From: Ahrensia sp. R2A130
GTDB lineage: Bacteria > Pseudomonadota > Alphaproteobacteria > Rhizobiales > Rhizobiaceae
Direction of reading: 5' to 3'
Assembly (NCBI RefSeq): GCF_000179775.1
Contig: NZ_AEEB01000003.1
Coordinates: forward strand, 682,001 to 746,000
DNA length: 64,000 bases
The notes below the pieces were generated by a model that was not told the origin of the DNA, did no database searches, and saw only the letters and a program-made list of their open reading frames with translations. The position numbers and the translations under genes were made by a program. Numbering within the stretch: the first letter of the stretch is position 1; every line of letters begins with the position of its first letter. Positions 1 to 9,140 of this stretch are shown here, one piece after another.

Positions 1-601
1 CTGAGATGCCCAGCGTTGCGATGGCGAGGTAATCCGAGCGCAGCCCAAGGGCGACCTTGCCGATGAGCCACGCAGCGCCAGCCGCAAACACGCCGCCCAC
101 GAACCAGGACAGCGTGATCGGCAGACCAAGGCCACCGAGGAAACCGGAACTTGCAGGGTCGTCCGCCTCGATGGCGTTCACGGCAGGGTCATAGAAATAT
201 CGGATGGCGAAATAACCGATGATGATCGCCAGCGTAACCGAGAGGTTCTTCGCCACACCTTTTTTCATCGTGCGAACAAGATACGTCACCAGCGCGACAA
301 CGGCTGCAAACACCACGAGCGCCAACCCGAGATTGGCACCACCGGCAGCCCACGCGGTTGCCACCGGATCACGCGAAACCAACACTGCCGCCATACCGCC
401 GAGCGCGGCAAAACCCATGATCCCAACGTTGAACAGGCCGGCGTAGCCCCACTGGATGTTCACCCCCAGCGCCATGATGGCGGAGATGATGCCCAGATTA
501 GCCATGGCCAACGCCACATTCCACGACTGGGTAATACCCACGAGAACGAGCAGAATTGCGATGATGGCGAAGCCCGAAAAGGCGCGCAGAGGCAGGCTCA
601 T
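1..601 (-). CDS. livM: Branched-chain amino acid ABC transporter permease, LivM type (3' end cut)
   Basis: Inner-membrane permease subunit of a HAAT-family importer for branched-chain amino acids or related substrates. About 200 residues are visible from the start codon; the C-terminal part lies beyond the left edge. The N-terminus MSLPLRAFSGF is followed by several hydrophobic helices, and the stretch WNVALAMANLGIISAIMALG followed by NIQWGYAGLFNVG is the typical LivM N-terminal motif. The start ATG overlaps the livH stop as ATGA, so translation is probably coupled. It is last in a minus-strand livG-livF-livH-livM unit. No periplasmic binding protein gene is visible, so the substrate cannot be fixed. 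Confidence 0.9.
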   Translation of the reverse strand, partial: MSLPLRAFSGFAIIAILLVLVGITQSWNVALAMANLGIISAIMALGVNIQWGYAGLFNVGIMGFAALGGMAAVLVSRDPVATAWAAGGANLGLALVVFAAVVALVTYLVRTMKKGVAKNLSVTLAIIIGYFAIRYFYDPAVNAIEADDPASSGFLGGLGLPITLSWFVGGVFAAGAAWLIGKVALGLRSDYLAIATLGIS

Positions 602-1611
602 ATCACCTTCCCTTTCAGCAGGCCGGTGGGTCGCACCAGCAGCACCACGACGAGGATGATGAAGGAGACCGCGAATTTATAGTCGGTCGACAGCAGTTGC
701 ATCAGACCGTCCGGCGCCCAGCTTTCCGGCACCAGATATGTGATGAATTTCTTATAGGCATAGGTGACGGTGACTTCTGAAAAAGCAACGACGAACCCGC
801 CAAGAATAGCACCCACCGGCTGCCCCACCCCGCCGACAACGGCGGCTGCGAACATGGGCAGCAACAGCTGGAAATAGGTGAAGGGCTTGAAGCTCTTGTC
901 GAGGCCGTAAAGCACGCCGGCGATGGTCGCCAAACCAGCGGCGAGTATCCACGTTACGGCTACTACTTTATCGGGCGAAATACCGGACAGCAGAGCGAGA
1001 TCTTCGTTGTCTGAAAACGCCCGCATGGACTTGCCTGTGCGGGTGCGGTTCAGGAACCAGAACAGCGCAGCCACCAGAATGATCGCAACGACAACGGTGA
1101 GCGCCTGTGACGACTTGATCGCCAGCCCCTCGTTCAGCCCCGTCATTTTCTTGAATTCACGCGCCTTGATGATGAAGCGCTCACCATCGAAGAAACTCTG
1201 ATCGTTCGGCCCGATGATGAAGCGCACGACGCCGTTCATCACGAACATCACACCAACAGACGCCATCACCATGCGGATCGGCACGGCCTTCACCTGCCGG
1301 TAGTGCTTGTACACAAGCTTATCAGTCAGCAATGCAAAGCCCGCGGTGGCGGCCACCCCGAAAGGCAACGCCAACAAAGCTGTGGGCAATGGCCCAAAGC
1401 TGATGCCGAGCGACTGGAACCACCACGTCAGCAGGATCGTGACCATGGTGCCGAACGCCATCGTATCGCCATGGGCGAAATTGGCGAAGCGCAAGATGGA
1501 GTAGAGCAGCGTGATGCCCAGCGCGCCCAGCGCCAGTTGCGCGCCGTATGCGAGGCCCGGAACGAAAACGAAATTGGCGAACAGCACGATGGCGTTGAGG
1601 AAATCCATCAT
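598..1611 (-). CDS. livH: Branched-chain amino acid ABC transporter permease, LivH type
   Basis: Second inner-membrane permease of the importer; 337 residues against about 300 usual for LivH. The family signature is visible near the N-terminus (LALGALGITLLYSILRFANFAHGD, residues about 27-50) and again near residue 260 (MFAAAVVGGVGQPVGAILGG), with around eight hydrophobic helices. A long loop at about residues 130-165 (IGPNDQSFFDGERF...) separates helices. Two ATG codons stand in tandem. The first overlaps the livF stop by one base (TGATG), which favours it as the start. It would pair with LivM to form the translocation pore powered by LivF and LivG. Confidence 0.93.
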   Translation of the reverse strand: MMDFLNAIVLFANFVFVPGLAYGAQLALGALGITLLYSILRFANFAHGDTMAFGTMVTILLTWWFQSLGISFGPLPTALLALPFGVAATAGFALLTDKLVYKHYRQVKAVPIRMVMASVGVMFVMNGVVRFIIGPNDQSFFDGERFIIKAREFKKMTGLNEGLAIKSSQALTVVVAIILVAALFWFLNRTRTGKSMRAFSDNEDLALLSGISPDKVVAVTWILAAGLATIAGVLYGLDKSFKPFTYFQLLLPMFAAAVVGGVGQPVGAILGGFVVAFSEVTVTYAYKKFITYLVPESWAPDGLMQLLSTDYKFAVSFIILVVVLLVRPTGLLKGKVI

Positions 1612-2311
1612 CAGCCTCCCAAGAACGAAGCGCGGACTTCGGGGTTGGCGAGAAGCGCCTCCCCCGTGTCGGTGAAGCGGTTTTCGCCGGTGACGAGCAC
1701 GTAGCCACGGTCAGCGATGTTCAGCGCTTGACGGGCATTTTGTTCCACCATCAAGACGGCGACATCCTTCTCGCGGATTTCCAGAATACGATCGAAGAGT
1801 TCGTCCATCACGATGGGGCTGACGCCTGCGGTTGGCTCGTCCAGCATCAACACCGAAGGCTGTGTCATCAACGCGCGACCAACAGCAACTTGCTGGCGTT
1901 GCCCGCCGGACAATTCCCTCGCCATCTGGTTGCGCTTTTCGCGCAGGATGGGGAACAGGTCGTAGATCTCGTTCATGGTGCCGGAGAAATCATCGGTGCG
2001 GAGAAACGCCCCCATTTCAAGGTTTTCTTCGACGCTCATGCCGGTGAAGACGTTGGCAGTCTGCGGCACGAAAGCGACGCCCTTGGCGATGCGGTCTTGC
2101 GGCGAAAGTTTGGTGATGTCTTCGCCGTCAAGCATCACCGAACCCTCGCGGATATCCAGCATCCCCAGCATAGCCTTCATCGCAGTGGATTTACCCGCGC
2201 CATTCGGCCCGACGATCACAGCAATCTCGCCCTTTTCGACGCCTAGCGAGCAGCCCTTGAGAATGTCTGCGCCGCCATAGCCGCCGGTGAGGTTCAAGCC
2301 TTCCATGAACA

Positions 2312-2312
<1 letters not shown>
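1611..2312 (-). CDS. livF: Branched-chain amino acid ABC transporter ATP-binding protein, LivF type
   Basis: One of the two cytoplasmic ATPases of the importer; 233 residues, full length for LivF. Walker A GPNGAGKST lies at residues 35-43, the signature LSGGQ at 134-138 and Walker B VLMLDEP ending at 160, followed by TAGVSP, which is usual for LivF. The stop overlaps the livH start by one base and the start overlaps the livG stop by one base. The gene therefore sits in the middle of a tightly coupled unit. Recognition as LivF rather than another ABC ATPase rests on the short length and the neighbours. Confidence 0.93.
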
Positions 2313-3103
<791 letters not shown>

Positions 3104-3138
3104 GCGTCAGGCGATTCCTGCATCAGCTTGAAATGACT

Positions 3139-3156
3139 CGAGGTTCGCAAACCTCG
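3139..3156. promoter_or_regulatory. 18-bp perfect inverted repeat between divergent livG and ABC ATPase genes
   Basis: Arms CGAGGTT (3139-3145) and AACCTCG (3150-3156) are perfectly complementary around the loop CGCA. The site sits 36 bp upstream of livG and 53 bp upstream of the divergent gene start at 3209. It could be an operator or the stem of a leader RNA. No T-tract follows on either strand, so an intrinsic terminator is unlikely. The palindrome is seen; its function is inferred. Confidence 0.35.
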
Positions 3157-3208
3157 TCACGCGTCTTATTACGTTGCAACACGACGCCGCGCTGCCCTAG
3201 ACCAAGCC

Positions 3209-3976
3209 ATGGACGACTTCAACAACCCCTCTGCACACGCACCCGCTCCAGCAGTGGAATTGCGCGACGTGTCACTGCGATACGACAATGGCGTGGAAGC
3301 ATTGCACGATTGCTCGCTTCAGGTCTCGGTCGGCGAACGGGTCGCGCTGCTCGGCCCGTCCGGCTGCGGCAAGTCGAGCATCTTGCGGATCGTCGCCGGA
3401 CTGCAGGACGCGACGATTGGCGAGGTTCAGGTCGCAGCCGATAGTGAAGTCGGTTTCGTGTTTCAGGAAGCGACGCTGCTGCCTTGGGCAACTATCACGA
3501 AGAACGTCGCCATGCCGCTGTCGCTTCACGGTAAACCCGACACGAACAAGCGCGTCGCAGAAGCCTTGGCAGAAGTCGGACTTTCCGAATTTGCCTCTGC
3601 CTATCCGCGTGAATTATCCGGCGGTATGGCGATGCGGGCCTCGATCGCCCGTGCACTGGTCACCGAACCAGACATCATGTTGATGGACGAACCCTTCGGT
3701 GCGTTGGACGAGATCACCCGTTTCCGCCTCAACGACCTACTGCTGGAACGACACACCTGCGATCCGCATACTCTATTGTTCGTCACCCATTCTGTTTTCG
3801 AGGCAGTCTATCTGGCGGACCGAGTGTTGGTGATGTCGCCGCGCCCGGGTCGGATTGTTGCCGATATAGATGTGCTGCAGAAGGTCCGAGACGCTGCCTG
3901 GCGCGGTTCCACCGACTATGCCGCCATCTGCAACGCCGTCTCACAGGCGCTGGAACAAGCAATGACCGCTGCATGA
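3209..3976 (+). CDS. ABC transporter ATP-binding protein, nitrate/sulfonate/taurine (SsuB/TauB) family
   Basis: Cytoplasmic ATPase of 255 residues. Walker A GPSGCGKSS is at 49-57, the Q-loop FQEATLLPW at about 85-93, signature LSGGMAMR at 136-143 and Walker B IMLMDEPFGALDEITR near 157-171. FQEATLLPW and DEPFGALDE are typical of the family importing nitrate, sulfonates, taurine or thiamine precursors. No matching permease or periplasmic protein lies next to it; the 3' end overlaps the EamA permease gene by four bases (ATGA). It may serve membrane components encoded elsewhere. The family call is firm, the substrate unknown. Confidence 0.88.
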   Translation: MDDFNNPSAHAPAPAVELRDVSLRYDNGVEALHDCSLQVSVGERVALLGPSGCGKSSILRIVAGLQDATIGEVQVAADSEVGFVFQEATLLPWATITKNVAMPLSLHGKPDTNKRVAEALAEVGLSEFASAYPRELSGGMAMRASIARALVTEPDIMLMDEPFGALDEITRFRLNDLLLERHTCDPHTLLFVTHSVFEAVYLADRVLVMSPRPGRIVADIDVLQKVRDAAWRGSTDYAAICNAVSQALEQAMTAA

Positions 3977-4815
3977 CCGTCACCATCTTTCTGGTAGTGA
4001 TGTGCGCCGCCGCAATCCACGCATCGTGGAATGCGCTGGTAAAATCCACCGCCGATAAGGTCGTCTCCATGACCGCCGTCACCATCGGCCACGCCCCTTT
4101 GGGCCTGCTGGTCCTGCCTTTCGTTCCGATGCCACCTGCCGAAGCGTGGCCTTATCTTGCCGGTTCGGTCGTCGTGCACACCGGCTACCAACTCAGCCTT
4201 ATGCGCGCTTACCGTCTTGGCGACTTCACTCAGGTTTACCCGATTGCACGTGGCAGCGGCCCTGCCCTTGTGGCTTTGTTTTCGGTCGCCGTGTTGAGCG
4301 CTGATCTCGCGACGAGCGAATTGGCTGGTATCGCGCTCATCGTCTTCGGCATCTTCACGCTTGGCTTGGTGAAGGGCCGCGACGGCTTGCGGAACCCAAC
4401 CGCCGTTGGTGCAGCGCTGATCACTGGAGTCTTCATCGCGTCATATTCGTTGCTCGATGGTCTGGGCGCCCGCGTCTCCGGACACGCCATCGGCTACATC
4501 GCCTGGATGACGGTCATCAATGCCTTCGTCTTTGCAGCCCTCATGGCGTTCCTCAATCTCGACGCGCTGAAGGCGACATTCACCGTTGGCCTGAAGCCGC
4601 TCATTCTGGGCGGTACAGGCTCCGTTACCGCCTATGCGCTGGTGGTTTGGGCCATGACGCAAGCGCCCATCGCTGTGGTGACGGCCTTGCGCGAAACATC
4701 CACCGTTTTCGCTCTTTTCATCGGCGTCATATTCCTTGGCGAGAAACTGACCGGCGGCAAGATTTTGGCCACCTGTCTCGTTCTTGCAGGCGTCATCACT
4801 TTGCGGCTTCTATAG
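3973..4815 (+). CDS. EamA/DMT-family transporter
   Basis: Inner-membrane protein of 280 residues with about ten hydrophobic helices in two EamA repeats (roughly residues 1-135 and 140-280). The end of the second repeat, FALFIGVIFLGEKLTGGKILATCLVL, is the characteristic DMT pattern with a conserved Glu-Lys. DMT proteins usually export metabolites or amino acids, but the substrate cannot be read from sequence. The start ATG overlaps the stop of the preceding ABC ATPase gene, implying coupled translation, although a DMT carrier is not known to need an ATPase. No terminator is evident after the stop. Confidence 0.88.
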   Translation: MTVTIFLVVMCAAAIHASWNALVKSTADKVVSMTAVTIGHAPLGLLVLPFVPMPPAEAWPYLAGSVVVHTGYQLSLMRAYRLGDFTQVYPIARGSGPALVALFSVAVLSADLATSELAGIALIVFGIFTLGLVKGRDGLRNPTAVGAALITGVFIASYSLLDGLGARVSGHAIGYIAWMTVINAFVFAALMAFLNLDALKATFTVGLKPLILGGTGSVTAYALVVWAMTQAPIAVVTALRETSTVFALFIGVIFLGEKLTGGKILATCLVLAGVITLRLL

Positions 4816-4891
4816 CGCTTGCATCATGTCGAAATTCCTATAGACACGCGCTTGCAACAGTCGGGCTTCCGGTTGGTGGCTGAACGGATGG

Positions 4892-5030
4892 GCGGGTTTT
4901 CCCGCAGGTGTGCAATGCACGCCGTCCTCCCGTGCTCCCGCTCCTGACACATCGAACCACCTTTCCTCCTCTCACGAGTAGATAGGTCGGTGAGGCTTCG
5001 CACCGGAAGCATGACGTACTCGAGGAAAGG
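4892..5030 (+). promoter_or_regulatory. Structured 5' leader of rpsF, possible S6:S18 autoregulatory element
   Basis: The 224-bp gap before rpsF holds several small hairpins: GCGGG-TTTT-CCCGC (4892-4905), GTGCA-A-TGCAC (4910-4920) and GCTTC-GCACCG-GAAGC (4995-5010). The last competes with CGGTG (4988-4992) pairing to CACCG (5001-5005). In many bacteria the rpsF leader binds the S6:S18 complex through a CCG trinucleotide; here a CCG lies in the 4995-5010 hairpin. A purine-rich stretch GAGGAAAGG (5022-5030) precedes the rpsF start at 5040. The hairpins are seen. Assignment to the rpsF-leader class is inference without a covariance-model search. Confidence 0.35.
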
Positions 5031-5039
5031 CTGCCCTTC

Positions 5040-5405
5040 ATGGCACTTTACGAACACATCTTCATGGCTCGCCAGGACGTCTCGTCCCAGCAGGTCGACA
5101 CACTTGTGGAACACTTCAAAGGCGTTCTGGAAGCAAACGGCGGTTCCGTCGGCAAGATCGAAAACTGGGGTCTCAAAACCCTGCCATACCGCGTTAAAAA
5201 GAACCGCAAGGCTCATTACGCGCTCATCAACATCGACGCACCGTCCGATGCGGTTGCCGAAATGGAACGCCAGATGCGCATCCACGAAGACGTGCTGCGT
5301 TACATGACGGTCAAGGTCGAAGAGCACGAGGACGCACCGTCCGCGATGCTTCGCAAATCCGATCGCGATGATCGTCGTCCACGTGGTCCACGTCCTCCAC
5401 GTTGA
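5040..5405 (+). CDS. rpsF: 30S ribosomal protein S6
   Basis: Ribosomal protein of the 30S platform, binding 16S rRNA next to S18; 121 residues. The sequence [22 protein letters not shown] and the core [22 protein letters not shown] (residues about 37-58) are canonical S6. The C-terminus is an Arg/Asp/Pro-rich tail ([17 protein letters not shown]), typical of alphaproteobacterial S6. It leads the conserved rpsF-rpsR-DUF2232-rplI series, with S18 starting 53 bp downstream. Expected to be co-expressed with S18, which it binds as a heterodimer. Confidence 0.98.
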   Translation: MALYEHIFMARQDVSSQQVDTLVEHFKGVLEANGGSVGKIENWGLKTLPYRVKKNRKAHYALINIDAPSDAVAEMERQMRIHEDVLRYMTVKVEEHEDAPSAMLRKSDRDDRRPRGPRPPR

Positions 5406-5458
5406 TCTGCAGACGACACGTTTCACCAGTAATTTTCCGACCAAGAGGATAAAGACCC

Positions 5459-5707
5459 ATGGTTGCTATCGAACAGCTCCCCGCACGCCGCCCATTTCAG
5501 CGCCGTCGCAAAACTTGCCCATTCACCGGCGAAAACGCACCGAAGATCGACTACAAGGACGTCAAACTCCTGCAGCGCTACATTTCCGAGCGCGGCAAAA
5601 TCGTTCCTTCGCGTATCACAGCCGTATCGCTGAAAAAGCAGCGTGAACTGGCCCGTGCCATCAAACGCGCCCGCTTCCTTGCTTTGATCCCTTACGTCAT
5701 CAAGTAA
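5459..5707 (+). CDS. rpsR: 30S ribosomal protein S18
   Basis: Small-subunit platform protein, 82 residues, full length. The motif [23 protein letters not shown] and the segment [20 protein letters not shown] are near-invariant in S18. The ATG at 5459 is preceded by a purine-rich AAGAGGATAAAG, a good ribosome binding site. It follows rpsF and precedes a perfect hairpin and the DUF2232 gene. Confidence 0.98.
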   Translation: MVAIEQLPARRPFQRRRKTCPFTGENAPKIDYKDVKLLQRYISERGKIVPSRITAVSLKKQRELARAIKRARFLALIPYVIK

Positions 5708-5729
5708 GCCATTAACTGAATGCTGACTG

Positions 5730-5750
5730 GCGGCGCGATTGTCGCGCCGC
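5730..5750 (+). terminator. Strong hairpin after rpsR, possible attenuator
   Basis: A perfect 9-bp stem, GCGGCGCGA (5730-5738) and TCGCGCCGC (5742-5750), with a 3-nt loop, lies 22 bases after the rpsR stop. It is followed by TGCTCTAACT, not a T-run. It is therefore a poor intrinsic terminator and more likely a pausing or mRNA-stabilising element that separates abundant S6/S18 message from the DUF2232 gene. Confidence 0.5.
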
Positions 5751-5787
5751 TGCTCTAACTGCTCAACTCGGGTAGGACAGCGAGATC

Positions 5788-6729
5788 ATGAACAACCGCC
5801 CACTCCTCATCACCATTGCCTGTGGTCTGCTGACAGCGTTTTTCGCCGTCGCACCCGTTGGCTTGGGCGGTTTGGGCTCCCTACTTTGGGTATTCATGTT
5901 GGTGCCATTGTTCGTGGCATCTTTATCTCTAGGGCCTCGCCTTGCAGGAGTTGCAGGCCTGATTGCCCTCTTCTTGATTGCGGTACTCATGGGCATCGAG
6001 CCTGCAATGCTTATCGCGATACTGTTTGTCGGGCCTGCTCTCTACGTCGGTTATGTCGCCGGACTTTCGAGAGACGACAATGGCGACGGCGTTTTGGAGT
6101 GGTATCCACTTTCCAAAATTCTATTTCAGGTCGCGCTAATAGTAAGCATCGGTTTTGTACTGATCGGAGTTGTGATTGGAGATCGCTTCTCCGAGACATC
6201 CAAAGAGCTTGAAGAACTCATGCGAGCGGCTCCTACTGCGACACAGCAGGTGAGGGAGATGGCGAGCTCTTTAGTTAAAGCGGTTCCACTTCTTGTGCCG
6301 TTTTCTCTAATCCTGCTCTACCTCTACTCCATGGCGCTAGGCGCACGCTTCTCACGCGCTATCGCAGCCTCCGGCCAGCACGGTTCGAGCCGTCCGAAAG
6401 ACCACCTGCCCTCACAGGTAGCGTTGCCCTTTGGTGCGGCTGGAATTTTCGGTGCCAGCATCGCGGTTATCTTGATCGGCGGTGATTCCACCCTCGGCGT
6501 GTTGGGCATGGTTTTCGCTGGCGCTTTCGGAATGATGTTCATCGCAGTCGGCCTCGCCACCATTCACAGCCTTACCGAAGGTATGGCCGGACGCGGCGTC
6601 ATTTTGTTCGCGCTCTACTTCGTATTGCTCATATTCGGGGTCGCTCTCGTGCTGCTTCTTATCCTCGGCCTTGCCGAAACCCTTCTCGGCCTGCGCGCCC
6701 GTCGCGCCGGCGTTCCACCCACAACCTGA
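5788..6729 (+). CDS. DUF2232 multi-helix membrane protein
   Basis: Integral membrane protein of 313 residues with about eight hydrophobic helices. There is one short cytoplasmic or periplasmic segment (residues about 90-105, SRDDNGDGVLEWYPLSK) and one around 130-155 (SETSKELEELMRAAPTATQQ). DUF2232 (YybS-like) proteins are regularly encoded between rpsR and rplI in Alphaproteobacteria, as here, which is the main support for the call. Function is not established. It may be a small-molecule or lipid-related membrane protein, but nothing in the sequence proves that. Confidence 0.85.
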   Translation: MNNRPLLITIACGLLTAFFAVAPVGLGGLGSLLWVFMLVPLFVASLSLGPRLAGVAGLIALFLIAVLMGIEPAMLIAILFVGPALYVGYVAGLSRDDNGDGVLEWYPLSKILFQVALIVSIGFVLIGVVIGDRFSETSKELEELMRAAPTATQQVREMASSLVKAVPLLVPFSLILLYLYSMALGARFSRAIAASGQHGSSRPKDHLPSQVALPFGAAGIFGASIAVILIGGDSTLGVLGMVFAGAFGMMFIAVGLATIHSLTEGMAGRGVILFALYFVLLIFGVALVLLLILGLAETLLGLRARRAGVPPTT

Positions 6730-6753
6730 ATTCAACCTAAAAGGACAAATCCC

Positions 6754-7455
6754 ATGGATGTCATTCTTCTTGAACGCGTGGCCAAGCTCGGCCACCTCGG
6801 CGATACCGTAACAGTCAAAGACGGGTACGCCCGCAACTTCCTGCTGCCCAAAGGCAAGGCTCTTCGCGCCAACAAAGCCAACCAGTCCTATTTCGACGGC
6901 CAGCGCGCTGTGCTGGAAGCCAAGAACGAAGAGCGTAAGACCGAAGCTGAGGCGTTTGCTGCCCAGCTCAACGGCAACACCTACATCGCCGTGCGCTCCG
7001 CTGGTGAAACCGGCCAGCTCTACGGTTCGGTCGCCGCCCGCGATATCGTGCAGACATTGGCCGATAACGACTTCAAAGTCGGTCGCTCCATGGTCGATCT
7101 TCGCCAGCCGATCAAAGTCATTGGCCTCCACGAGGTTCTGATCCTGCTGCACCCGGAAGTCGAAGCCACGATCACCATGAACGTTGCCCGCTCCGAAGAC
7201 GAAGCCGTGCGCCAGGCAGCCGGTGAAGACCTCACATCCCGTGACGCCTTCGACCGCGATGACGAAGTGGCCGAAGAGGACGAACTGTCCATCGACGACG
7301 TGTTCGACAACCCCGAAGATGCAGAAGCTGCCGCAGAAACCCTCGACGACGCTGGCGCGACCGGTCCCGACGAAGAAGCCCACATCGACGCCGAAGGCGC
7401 CGGTGCAGGCGACAATGCCGACGTCGAAGTTCCGGAAGACACGACCAGCGCATAA
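6754..7455 (+). CDS. rplI: 50S ribosomal protein L9 with long acidic C-terminal tail
   Basis: Large-subunit protein that binds 23S rRNA near L1 and helps hold reading frame. Residues 1-150 are canonical L9: [32 protein letters not shown], then the C-domain ending near [12 protein letters not shown]. The protein is 233 residues against about 150 in E. coli. From about residue 157 onward it has a very acidic, Ala-rich extension ([21 protein letters not shown]...). Extended L9 proteins are common in Rhizobiales, but this tail is long. AAAAGG before the start is a good ribosome binding site. A GC-rich terminator follows. Confidence 0.97.
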   Translation: MDVILLERVAKLGHLGDTVTVKDGYARNFLLPKGKALRANKANQSYFDGQRAVLEAKNEERKTEAEAFAAQLNGNTYIAVRSAGETGQLYGSVAARDIVQTLADNDFKVGRSMVDLRQPIKVIGLHEVLILLHPEVEATITMNVARSEDEAVRQAAGEDLTSRDAFDRDDEVAEEDELSIDDVFDNPEDAEAAAETLDDAGATGPDEEAHIDAEGAGAGDNADVEVPEDTTSA

Positions 7456-7489
7456 GCGACGGACGGACTCACTTCCAAGAAAATTGCAA

Positions 7490-7516
7490 GCGGCGGGGCG
7501 AAAGCTCCGCCGTTTT
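7490..7516 (+). terminator. Rho-independent terminator after rplI
   Basis: The stem CGGCGGGGC (7491-7499) pairs with GCTCCGCCG (7504-7512, one G-T wobble) around a GAAA loop and is followed by TTTTT. This ends the S6/S18/DUF2232/L9 unit before dnaB. Confidence 0.85.
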
Positions 7517-7626
7517 TGCACGTTATCCCCGCTGTCGCAGCCAGCGCCCATGCTAGAAATTTTTTCTTTCCGCGCCAGACCACATTTGCCGTGCGCGTTG
7601 TGCCTTTGCCGCGTTAAACCCTCCCC

Positions 7627-9138
7627 ATGGCAGATGCAGCAGACAATGTGATTCCCGGTCCCGGATCGGGCCAACAAACCGGTGGAGGCCAAACGCCCTA
7701 CCGCACGGCACCGCACAATATGGAGGCCGAACAGGCGCTTTTGGGCGCTATTTTGGTCAACAACGATGCGTTTTATCGCGTCTCGGACTTTCTCGAAGCC
7801 GACCACTTCTTCGAGCCGCTGCACCGGCAAATCTACAACGTGGCAGCCGATATGATTCGCGCTGTGAAGCGCGCCAACCCGATCACCATCAAAACCTTTC
7901 TGCCGGAAGATGAAAAAATCGGTGAAATAACCGTTGCCGAATATCTGGTGAAGCTGGCCGTCGAAGCTACCACGGTTATCAATGCCGAGGATTACGGACG
8001 TTCGATCTACGATCTCGCCATCCGCCGCAATCTCATCGGCATCGGCGAAGACATGGTCAACATTGCCTTCGATGCACCGGTCGACATGGTGCCGTCGGTG
8101 CAGATCGAAGACGCCGAACGCCGCCTGTTCGAACTGGCCGAGACGGGCCGCTATGATGGCGGCTTCTCCGATTTCAATTCCGCAGTCATATCCGCCATCG
8201 ACATGGCCGCAGCGGCTCACTCCCGCGACGGCAATCTGTCCGGTGTAGCATCCGGCATACGAACGCTCGACAACCGCATGGGTGGTTTGCAATCGTCGGA
8301 CCTCATCGTGCTGGCCGGTCGCCCCGCCATGGGCAAAACATCGCTTGCCACCAACATCGCCTTCAACATTGCTGAGGGCTACCAGTTCGAAGTGCAGCCC
8401 GACGGTACGAACAAAGCGGTAAATGGCGGCATCGTCGGTTTCTTCTCGCTGGAGATGGCGGCTGAACAGCTCGCCACCCGCATCATCGCCGAACAGACCG
8501 AGATTTCGTCCTCCAAAATTCGCCGTGGTGAAATCAACGACAGTGAGTTCGAGAAGCTCGTCGGTTGTAGCCAGATGATGAGCAAGATCCCGCTCTACAT
8601 CGACCAGACCGGCGGCATTTCCGTCGGCGCGCTGGCCGCCCGCGCCCGCCGTTTGAAGCGTCAGCGCGGTCTGGACGTTCTCATCATCGACTACATCCAG
8701 CTGATGTCCGGCAACAAACGCACCGACAACCGCGTCCAGGAAATCACCGAAATCACCACCGGCCTGAAAGCGCTGGCGAAGGAATTGAACGTTCCGATCA
8801 TCGCCCTTTCCCAGCTATCGCGTCAGGTGGAAAACCGCGAAGACAAACGCCCGCAGCTGTCCGATCTCCGTGAGTCGGGTTCCATCGAGCAGGACGCCGA
8901 CGTGGTGCTGTTCGTCTATCGTGACGAGTATTACGCCGAACGCGCCATCGCCGATGTGGACTCCAAGGACTACGAGAAGAACCTCATTCGCTACGAGGCA
9001 GGTCGCGGCAAGGCCGAGGTCATCATCGCCAAACAGCGCCACGGCCCCACCGGCATCGCCAACCTCGCCTTCCAGCCCGAATATACCCGATTCTCGGACC
9101 TCGCGGAGGACAGCCACATTCCCGAGCAGTTCGAATAA
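7627..9138 (+). CDS. dnaB: Replicative DNA helicase DnaB
   Basis: Hexameric 5'-3' helicase that unwinds DNA at the replication fork; 503 residues, full length. The N-terminal DnaB domain (about 28-130, PHNMEAEQALLGAIL) is followed by a linker and the RecA-like C-domain, with Walker A GRPAMGKTS at 231-239 and the Walker B-like VLIIDYIQLMSG near 357. SQLSRQVENREDKRPQLSDLRESGSIEQDAD is the DnaB arginine-finger region. There is no intein in the Walker A or other usual sites. The alr start follows two bases after the stop, so the two are probably co-translated. Confidence 0.98.
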   Translation: MADAADNVIPGPGSGQQTGGGQTPYRTAPHNMEAEQALLGAILVNNDAFYRVSDFLEADHFFEPLHRQIYNVAADMIRAVKRANPITIKTFLPEDEKIGEITVAEYLVKLAVEATTVINAEDYGRSIYDLAIRRNLIGIGEDMVNIAFDAPVDMVPSVQIEDAERRLFELAETGRYDGGFSDFNSAVISAIDMAAAAHSRDGNLSGVASGIRTLDNRMGGLQSSDLIVLAGRPAMGKTSLATNIAFNIAEGYQFEVQPDGTNKAVNGGIVGFFSLEMAAEQLATRIIAEQTEISSSKIRRGEINDSEFEKLVGCSQMMSKIPLYIDQTGGISVGALAARARRLKRQRGLDVLIIDYIQLMSGNKRTDNRVQEITEITTGLKALAKELNVPIIALSQLSRQVENREDKRPQLSDLRESGSIEQDADVVLFVYRDEYYAERAIADVDSKDYEKNLIRYEAGRGKAEVIIAKQRHGPTGIANLAFQPEYTRFSDLAEDSHIPEQFE

Positions 9139-9140
9139 AG

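Noticed and set aside
6412..8292. 626-codon open frame on the minus strand
   Set aside because: It lies antisense to the DUF2232, rplI and dnaB genes, which have clear homology and starts. The product is Gly/Val/His/Cys-rich with no recognisable domain, as expected from a mirror frame in GC-rich coding DNA.
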